Of a DNA stretch of 13,581 nt, positions 8,411-13,581 are shown piece after piece. Source of the stretch: CAWVWF01 sp963933885 (lineage in GTDB: Bacteria > Bacteroidota > Bacteroidia > Flavobacteriales_C > GCA-002722245); assembly GCA_963933885.1 (NCBI GenBank), contig CAWVWF010000092.1, forward strand, positions 1 through 13,581, given 5' to 3'. How positions within the stretch are numbered: the first letter of the stretch is position 1; the number at the start of each line of letters is the position of its first letter. The translations under genes were made by a program, and so were the position numbers. Under the pieces are notes generated by a model. It had not been told where the DNA came from and searched no databases. It saw nothing but the letters and a program-made list of their open reading frames with translations.

Positions 8411-9906
8411 ACTATTTGAGTTGGTCTTTTTAATTGAATGCTTAAACTGCTTGGATACACTTGAGGAATTCCAGCTGGTTTTCCACCTTCTTCCCAATTG
8501 TCCCATAAGCCAACAGGCATATCGTATTTATCAGATTCCTGATCTAACCAAATTGTAAGGCTTGATGAAAGTTCTTTTAGTGCAGTAGTTGTTTCAGCAC
8601 CTTTCTCCCAGCACATCCAAACTGCAACATAATCGTCACTAGCACTTAATAAAGTACCATTCAATCCAGCTGGAGTATTGTTTTTGATTTCTGCAGCCCA
8701 TTTGTAAATTGAAGCTAAAAAGTCTTCAGTTGACTGACCTGCTGGTTTCTCTCCAACTAAATGATGAACATCACTAATCATCCAATCTGCCTTTTTATCA
8801 ATTAAGTAATAAGGCTGATCTGCTACTACTTTATCATTAAGATAAATTGGGAAGCCAGATTTACTTTTAGTCGTGTCATATAGATCACCATGTAGGTTTG
8901 TATATGCTCTAACAGCCATTTTATTGAATCCAGCTTTATAAGTTGCTGGGTTTGTCCAAAACATTAAAGCAGTCTGATCTGGAATTGTAGCAGGCTTATT
9001 CTTGTTATTTGGCAAAGACGGGAAGAATGCGTGTAAACCTGCGTTGGGTTGTAATAACGAACCAGCAGGTAAAAATACATGACCAAGAAAGTCTGCAAAT
9101 TCTTCATATGTTCCTTTCTTAAATCCTCTCCAAACATGAACTGAATCTGGAGCTACAGGTTGAGATGGAATAGGTTGTTCTAACTCAAATTTTCTAACGA
9201 ATTGCATGTTGAATGAATCACCAGGAACTACATCCATTCCAGGCCATTTATCCCAAAGTGAAGAACCATTCGGGAAAGAATAATCGGCTGGTTTACGAAC
9301 CATATTCCAACCACTTAAATCTTGTAATGCTTTGAAACCAGGATTAGAAATTCCGTTAAGTTGCCAGTATACTATGTATTCAGCGCCAATACAAACGATC
9401 GCTCCATCCACATCAGAACTTGATTGGATTTCGGAAATAATTTTAGTGTATTTGGCAATATTTTCTTGGGTAGCTTCAGCAACTAAATGTTGTACTTTTC
9501 CATGCATCCAATCAGCGGATTTGTCTATCAAGTAATAGCAAGTATCAACCTTAATAGTTCCTGAAAATAATGTTGGAAAATCTGCTCCACTCTCTTTCGT
9601 GTAGCATCCACCATGTGTTAAAGTATAAGTTCTACCGGCGAGGGTATTAAAACCATCTTCATACGTTTCTTGAGAGTCCCAAAACAGGATGGCTGTTTCA
9701 TCTGGAACTGTAGCAGGTTTGTTTGGTAAACCACAAGGAATAGTTGGGATATAAGTATCCAAACCATTTTTAATTTGCATTTGAACTGTAGATGGAATAA
9801 ATGTTTTCCCTAGTCTTGAGAAAAACTCATCTTGTGCCAGAGTAGGTTGTCTGAAACCTCTCCATATTCTTACCGCACTTGGCGGGATTTTAAAGTCTTT
9901 ACTCAT
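8407..9906 (-). CDS. Unrecognised protein of two tandem homologous domains
   Basis: A 499-residue protein that I do not recognise. It consists of two copies of one domain of about 240 residues (about 10-245 and 254-495). Shared landmarks are VRIWRGF (12-18) and VHVWRGF (256-262); NKPATVPDETAILFW (62-76) and NKPATIPDQTALMFW (303-317); YYLIDKSADWM (124-134) and YYLIDKKADWM (366-376); SLWDKW (216-221) and GLWDNW (466-471). Strand-helix patterning such as VWRGFKKGTYEEFADFLG and ALMFWTNPATYKAGF would suit a ferredoxin-like or dimeric alpha/beta-barrel fold, but that is a guess. There is no signal peptide or membrane segment, and no classic catalytic motif is visible; conserved Trp, His (LTHGG/NLHGD) and Asp residues could form a pocket. 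It is joined at both ends by 4-nt ATGA overlaps to the UDG-like and phosphoesterase genes, so it is probably made in step with them. Confidence 0.85.
   Translation of the reverse strand: MSKDFKIPPSAVRIWRGFRQPTLAQDEFFSRLGKTFIPSTVQMQIKNGLDTYIPTIPCGLPNKPATVPDETAILFWDSQETYEDGFNTLAGRTYTLTHGGCYTKESGADFPTLFSGTIKVDTCYYLIDKSADWMHGKVQHLVAEATQENIAKYTKIISEIQSSSDVDGAIVCIGAEYIVYWQLNGISNPGFKALQDLSGWNMVRKPADYSFPNGSSLWDKWPGMDVVPGDSFNMQFVRKFELEQPIPSQPVAPDSVHVWRGFKKGTYEEFADFLGHVFLPAGSLLQPNAGLHAFFPSLPNNKNKPATIPDQTALMFWTNPATYKAGFNKMAVRAYTNLHGDLYDTTKSKSGFPIYLNDKVVADQPYYLIDKKADWMISDVHHLVGEKPAGQSTEDFLASIYKWAAEIKNNTPAGLNGTLLSASDDYVAVWMCWEKGAETTTALKELSSSLTIWLDQESDKYDMPVGLWDNWEEGGKPAGIPQVYPSSLSIQLKRPTQIV
8422..9879 (-). 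repeat. Internal gene duplication, two copies of a ~240-residue domain
   Basis: The first copy spans about 9879-9172 and the second about 9147-8422, joined by a short Pro-rich linker (QPIPSQPVAPDS). The copies share blocks of near identity (NKPAT-PD-TA, YYLIDK-ADWM) but differ widely elsewhere, so the duplication is old and both copies appear to be kept under selection. Loops differ in length, for example after the HGG/HGD position. Confidence 0.8.
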
Positions 9907-11660
9907 GCTGTAACTGTTTTTGGAGTTTTTCCTTTTTCTGTGATTTCTTTAACAACATCGCTAATGAAACTAGCTGGAATGTTATCTGCTTCTTCGAGTT
10001 TATCATATGCACAACCTTCTGGGAAAGCCCAATGTTTGTTCACACAGAATTTACAACCTCCTTCACTTCTTTGCAGATATCCTTTCTTACCATCTTTTGC
10101 CTCTTGGTAAGTCAGTTTTCCTTCGTTGTATAGGTCTTCTAGAACTTGAGACATTTGCTCATGTGGATTGTAGAAATCATATTCCATCTCAGCCCAACAA
10201 TCAGCATATGTCTTCTTTAATTCAGCAAGAATTGCATCATTATCTTCTTCAGCCCAAGCGTAAGAATCATATCCTTTAGCAGGTTCTTCAACTGTAATTC
10301 TTTCATCAGTATGAAGGAAATCGAAACATGTTGGGAATTTAGTAGCTAACTCTTTTTGTTTAGCACTGTACAATCTTATTTGAGGTAAGAAATTGTTGTT
10401 AAACGAGAAGTGTGGCGTAACGATTAATCTAGTTTCAATCTTGTAAGATTTTCCATCAATTGTTGTTTCATATTTGAACATCGTTGGATTCTGACTATCG
10501 ATTGTATCACGGAATAATGTGAAAGCATAATCTGAAGGACGATCAGGTAATGGTTCATTTCTAGTAATTAAATTACCGAAAAACTTGTTGAACATATTGT
10601 AAGAAGATTCTCCTACAAGAAACAAAACTGCTGGTCTTGTCATTACCAATTGCTTCATCGCCCATGCGTTTTTAGAAACACAATTGTCTATGATTAAATC
10701 TTCGCTTTCTCTACTTCCTCCTAAGAAACTAGCTTTCCAGTGAGGCGATGCACAAGCAACCATATCTAACTGACCGACATCTTCACCAATTTTAATGTCT
10801 GCATCAGAATGCCCTTTACTTTTAAGGAAGTCTGCAAACGTATTTATGGAAGGAACAAACTGTTCATAATAGGTTTGAAGCTCTTGAAAAACCTCCACTT
10901 CTTTATCAGCAGGAACATCTAATTTAGCAGCGATAATATCACCAGCTTTAAAATAGCTAGTATCTCCACCTCGATCAAAAAGCACAACATATCTAGGTTT
11001 CCCTTTATCTCTTTCAAGCGTAATTGTTATGTTGTTTTCATCACCTTCGTATTGAATAACTAAGTCGAAAGTAGGACCTGCTCCAGGACGATCAGCACTT
11101 ACAATCTTTCCGTCTTTAGCTGCTTTTAGTTGATCTTGCGTTGCTGTTACGTCTGCAGTAACTGTTAAATGAGAACTATCTAATAAGTATTCTTTTACAA
11201 AGTCGAATTCGAATCTTTCTTGATATACATTACGATATCTATAATAGTAAGCATACTTAGCGAAAGCATCAGTTCCATTATCGGAAGTAAACAAAGGATA
11301 AGCCCAAGAAGTACCTTTGATACCAGGAGCAAAAGCAGTCATGTTTGGATTAATTCCAATCGTCATGATAGGTGTTTTTCTACACCCATCCATAACTTCC
11401 CCGTTAGGGAAACCGGATTCTTTAGTAATACCTTCTATCCATGAATAAGACTCAGGAGTTCCTTCTCTTTTGCTTTCTTTCGGATAGTTTTCTTTAAAAT
11501 CAAACAATGGATAAGGACCATAACTTTGATCGTTTGGATCATCTGGCCAGAAAAACTTACAAGTTCCACAAGCCCTAACATTAAAAACCAATTCTAACTC
11601 CATTGGATCCTTTGTAGGAACAGGTGTTACCTGCTTTGGAGGATTATATTTAGCGCTCAT
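9903..11660 (-). CDS. Cysteine-rich protein, probable divergent Fe-S uracil-DNA-glycosylase-fold protein
   Basis: A 585-residue protein whose landmarks line up with the uracil-DNA glycosylase (UDG) superfamily, closest to the 4Fe-4S families 4/5. CxxC at 31-34 precedes GINPN (102-106), the place and form of UDG motif A (GINPG in the MUG/TDG branch, GEAPG in family 4). VACASPHW (301-308) and NC (326-327), followed by a helix and RPAVLFLVG (342-350), mirror the family 4 order of third cysteine, fourth cysteine and the 'PkvivaLG' strand. TPHFSF (415-420) may replace the usual HP motif. Unusual parts are an insert of about 100 residues (about 165-265), and a C-terminal tail with a second cysteine group (C536, C539, C550; CKFC...GC) plus C93, which might bind another metal. 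Family 4 enzymes are about 200 residues, so this one is far larger. Function may have moved from uracil excision to another N-glycosidic substrate or to a structural role. The gene starts 1 nt after the previous stop and overlaps the next start by ATGA. Confidence 0.5.
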   Translation of the reverse strand: MSAKYNPPKQVTPVPTKDPMELELVFNVRACGTCKFFWPDDPNDQSYGPYPLFDFKENYPKESKREGTPESYSWIEGITKESGFPNGEVMDGCRKTPIMTIGINPNMTAFAPGIKGTSWAYPLFTSDNGTDAFAKYAYYYRYRNVYQERFEFDFVKEYLLDSSHLTVTADVTATQDQLKAAKDGKIVSADRPGAGPTFDLVIQYEGDENNITITLERDKGKPRYVVLFDRGGDTSYFKAGDIIAAKLDVPADKEVEVFQELQTYYEQFVPSINTFADFLKSKGHSDADIKIGEDVGQLDMVACASPHWKASFLGGSRESEDLIIDNCVSKNAWAMKQLVMTRPAVLFLVGESSYNMFNKFFGNLITRNEPLPDRPSDYAFTLFRDTIDSQNPTMFKYETTIDGKSYKIETRLIVTPHFSFNNNFLPQIRLYSAKQKELATKFPTCFDFLHTDERITVEEPAKGYDSYAWAEEDNDAILAELKKTYADCWAEMEYDFYNPHEQMSQVLEDLYNEGKLTYQEAKDGKKGYLQRSEGGCKFCVNKHWAFPEGCAYDKLEEADNIPASFISDVVKEITEKGKTPKTVTA

Positions 11661-11661
11661 A

Positions 11662-12792
11662 TTATTTTTTTATAGTTGAGTCGGCAGCAATAGTTGCCCA
11701 AGTTAAAAGTGCTCCGTTCATACTTGAATACATACCGAAATGCTCATATATTTTTCCAGAAAAACTGTTTCTTAAACCATCAGGGAAAGGAGAACCATCC
11801 TTCTTTGTAAATGGAACAACTGGATCAGATATGTTTCTTACAAAAACGAAATCTGTGTTCATTTTTTTAGCAACCATTCCTACAACAGTATCATCCATTT
11901 CAAGCGCAGCATACTTATCTCCATCTTCAGGAGTAGCGATGTAATAATAATCCGTTGTTAGCATTTGCACCCCTTTCTTATCTAATCCTTTTGGCTTACC
12001 AAGATTTTTAGGATTGATGGCTTCATTAGTTAAATCAGCAATGGTACATGTTCCAGCCCAAGCAGGATTTCCTTTAGATGGATCGTGAATCGTTTCATAT
12101 AAAATATCTTTCAATTCAGCATCAGTAACAACCTGATCCAATTTAAATAACAATCTATCTTGTACAATTGGAAGTAGATCTAAGGATGGAAACCAAGTAT
12201 CACAGGTAACCTCTTTTTTATCTAAATATGCATTTTCCGGCTTGATTGTTTTAAGTACTCCACAGTTTGTGAAAACAGCATCACCTAAACATTCATTTAC
12301 AGAAGCTCCTCCTGCTGTACCGATTGTATATAGCTGTGTAGGTTTACTTTCGGAAAGTATTACTTCCACCATTTTTTCTAATCCTTTCCCAAAAGGAGTA
12401 TGCGCTAAATGGGAACTGGCTTTCCATAAAAGAACATCTAGTTCTTTCCCATTTGCATTGGTTATTTTAACCATCCTGTAATATCCCCACAAGTAATATC
12501 CATCATATGATTCGTCTTCATTTGCTCTATAAGACCATTCTTTGTGGAATGCTTTTGATCCGTTTTCACGTGTTTCATTACTATTAACAAATACGTGATC
12601 AAGTGCCGACCATTCTGCAACTGTCCAAGTAATTACAACTATATCAGCTTTTGGTAAAGGTGTATCCTTAGAAGGATTTCCAAGATCTACGGGAGTTGGA
12701 GCGTTGTTATTGATTAATGACCAGTCGATTGCAGGTAATGGAGGTAAGACTTCCTTACGCACAGGCGTAGCGTCTAAGTGTCTGTTTGACAT
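11662..12792 (-). CDS. Nucleoside phosphorylase/nucleosidase superfamily protein
   Basis: A 376-residue protein with the PNP/UDP-phosphorylase (MTAN-type) fold. Visible landmarks are the first strand ADIVVITWTVAEWSALDHVF (49-68), GTAGG then LGDAV (158-173) as in the family GtaGg...GD pattern, TTDYYY (279-284), ALEMDDTVVGMVA (296-308) at the ribose-binding ME position, and RNISD (319-323) whose final Asp323 is the likely purine-contacting acid. Family members cleave the N-glycosidic bond of nucleosides (5'-methylthioadenosine, adenosylhomocysteine, purine nucleosides) by phosphate or water. The usual Met-Glu is Met-Asp here (M299-D300), which may alter sugar recognition. The protein is longer than MTAN (about 230 residues), with an N-terminal Pro-rich leader (1-48) and an insert around 184-275. 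It has no signal peptide. It heads the tightly packed five-gene block: the next gene begins 1 nt after its TAA. Confidence 0.78.
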   Translation of the reverse strand: MSNRHLDATPVRKEVLPPLPAIDWSLINNNAPTPVDLGNPSKDTPLPKADIVVITWTVAEWSALDHVFVNSNETRENGSKAFHKEWSYRANEDESYDGYYLWGYYRMVKITNANGKELDVLLWKASSHLAHTPFGKGLEKMVEVILSESKPTQLYTIGTAGGASVNECLGDAVFTNCGVLKTIKPENAYLDKKEVTCDTWFPSLDLLPIVQDRLLFKLDQVVTDAELKDILYETIHDPSKGNPAWAGTCTIADLTNEAINPKNLGKPKGLDKKGVQMLTTDYYYIATPEDGDKYAALEMDDTVVGMVAKKMNTDFVFVRNISDPVVPFTKKDGSPFPDGLRNSFSGKIYEHFGMYSSMNGALLTWATIAADSTIKK

Positions 12793-12861
12793 AAGAATAT
12801 AGTTTAAGATTAATATATTATTGATAACTGCGGTTTACAGTTATTTGTAAATTAAATGGAA
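12793..12861 (-). other. Intergenic gap with small hairpin, between ferritin-like and nucleosidase genes
   Basis: This 69-bp AT-rich gap is the only real break inside the cluster. It contains the inverted repeat ATAACTG (12824-12830) / CAGTTAT (12838-12844) with a 7-nt loop. No T-run follows on the minus strand, so it is not a convincing intrinsic terminator. It may be a weak attenuator, an RNA processing site or chance. I found no clear TAnnTTTG promoter element for the downstream block, so read-through from the ferritin-like gene is the simplest reading. Confidence 0.35.
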
Positions 12862-13581
12862 TTATACATTTTGATTTATGAATCTCGGACCAAAGAAAAC
12901 AGGTGCAGATAGATCAGTGTATTTAGTTAAATATTTGAATTCTTCAGGATAAAGTTCTTCAAGCTTAGTAACAATATCTTTCGGTACTTCATTTCTCATT
13001 AAATAGAAACATGATTGAACACGCATTCCACCCATTGCACCAACAGCTTTTCCGAAGTTAGGCCAAGATTCTTCAGAAGGACCATTCCACATCGCATCTA
13101 AATCATTCATGATACCAGTGTATGATTTATCAAAACCATCCAATGCATCCGTAACAGTTTTAACTTCTTCAGCAGTACCAGTTTTAGCATATTCTTTAAG
13201 AATAGCATCGTATCCATCAGTAGGAACAGCTAAAGTATTTGTAACAACGGGCCATGAAATTTTATGACCTTTAAAAAATTGTGGTTCTGTTTCTCTAGAT
13301 AATTTAACATCACCTTCAGGCTTTTGCATTTGAGCACCGTAATAAATTTCTCCATAACGTGCATAATGGGAAGGCTCGTTATCAAATGATTCAGCCCAAA
13401 GATCTTGAGCATCCGTCCCTTCACCTTGTTCCATAATTTCATTAATTCCTGCAAGTATTTGAGCAACTTCATCCGTATTGTTTGGATTTTTTTCTTTTAA
13501 TTGAATCGTAGTAAATCCAATATTATCCCCAACTTGATTTCCATATGTATTAACAGGAGCTGAAAGCACTTTTCTGATTGT
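12862..13581 (-). CDS. Ferritin-like domain protein, VioB type (5' end beyond window)
   Basis: The C-terminal 239 residues of a protein whose frame stays open to the right edge. A GTG at 13569 could be read as a start, but TIRK precedes it in frame with no stop, and the ferritin-like domain would lack its first helices, so I treat it as truncated by the window. Near the visible residues 48-80, EIMEQGEG followed by SHYARYGEIYYGAQ matches the pattern of the ferritin-like domain found in VioB-type proteins (QGEG...SHf.kF.eI). WPVVTNTL then a long helical stretch to GGMRVQSCFYLMRNEVP also fits the family. VioB of violacein synthesis couples oxidised tryptophan-derived imines; most relatives have unknown substrates, and whether iron is bound here cannot be judged without the N-terminal half. 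It precedes the nucleosidase-like gene by 69 nt on the same strand. Confidence 0.65.
   Translation of the reverse strand, partial: TIRKVLSAPVNTYGNQVGDNIGFTTIQLKEKNPNNTDEVAQILAGINEIMEQGEGTDAQDLWAESFDNEPSHYARYGEIYYGAQMQKPEGDVKLSRETEPQFFKGHKISWPVVTNTLAVPTDGYDAILKEYAKTGTAEEVKTVTDALDGFDKSYTGIMNDLDAMWNGPSEESWPNFGKAVGAMGGMRVQSCFYLMRNEVPKDIVTKLEELYPEEFKYLTKYTDLSAPVFFGPRFINQNV

Noticed and set aside
8411..8506. 32-residue N-terminal extension of the phosphoesterase reading frame
   Set aside because: It lies entirely over the upstream gene in another frame, has a composition unlike the rest of the protein, and the internal ATG at 8410 forms a typical ATGA overlap.
9832..10279. Plus-strand open frames opposite the junction of the UDG-like and duplicated-domain genes
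   Set aside because: Two short overlapping frames antisense to well-supported genes, with no recognisable motif.
13230..13472. 80-codon minus-strand frame within the ferritin-like gene
   Set aside because: It is a frame-shifted shadow of the ferritin-like coding sequence, which carries the recognisable family motifs.
13567..13569. GTG as the true start of the ferritin-like gene
   Set aside because: The frame continues open upstream to the window edge (TIRK), and the domain would be incomplete, so truncation by the window is more likely.
1..13581. CRISPR array, tRNA, rRNA, transposase or phage genes
   Set aside because: I saw no regular short DNA repeats with spacers, no cloverleaf-like sequence and no transposase or phage protein motifs in any frame.

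Overview
The window most likely comes from a member of the Bacteroidota (a Flavobacteriia or Cytophagia-like, perhaps marine, bacterium). The evidence is a giant secreted protein ending in a gliding-motility/CHU_C type sorting domain (a type IX secretion system signature), low GC content, and no obvious Shine-Dalgarno sequences before the genes.

Layout. Positions 1-477 are AT-rich and hold no gene that I can support. A single plus-strand gene (478-5862) encodes a 1794-residue secreted modular protein. It has a signal peptide, a probable beta-propeller N-terminal region, about 15 tandem Ig/PKD-like units of about 73 residues, and a C-terminal CHU_C domain. It converges on a minus-strand gene cluster, and a strong 14-bp hairpin terminator (5892-5923) lies between the two.

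The rest (5948 to the right edge) is a compact minus-strand cluster of six genes. In transcription order they are: a ferritin-like protein of VioB type (cut by the window edge); a divergent nucleoside phosphorylase/nucleosidase-fold protein; a large cysteine-rich protein that looks like a divergent Fe-S uracil-DNA-glycosylase-fold protein; an unrecognised protein made of two tandem copies of one domain; a metallophosphoesterase with purple-acid-phosphatase-like motifs; and a small protein that looks like a six-bladed beta-propeller. The last five genes are separated by 1 nt, two 4-nt ATGA overlaps and 6 nt, so they are almost certainly one transcript with translational coupling. The ferritin-like gene is 69 nt upstream of this block and may share its transcript.

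None of the cluster proteins with a visible N-terminus has a signal peptide or membrane segment, so they probably act in the cytoplasm or are exported without a classical signal. Three of the folds normally handle nucleosides, nucleobases or phosphate esters (N-glycosidic bond cleavage twice, phosphoester cleavage once), and one is a possible iron oxidase fold. My inference is an undescribed pathway or system that processes a nucleoside- or nucleotide-like substrate. The sequence does not show whether it is biosynthetic, defensive or something else.
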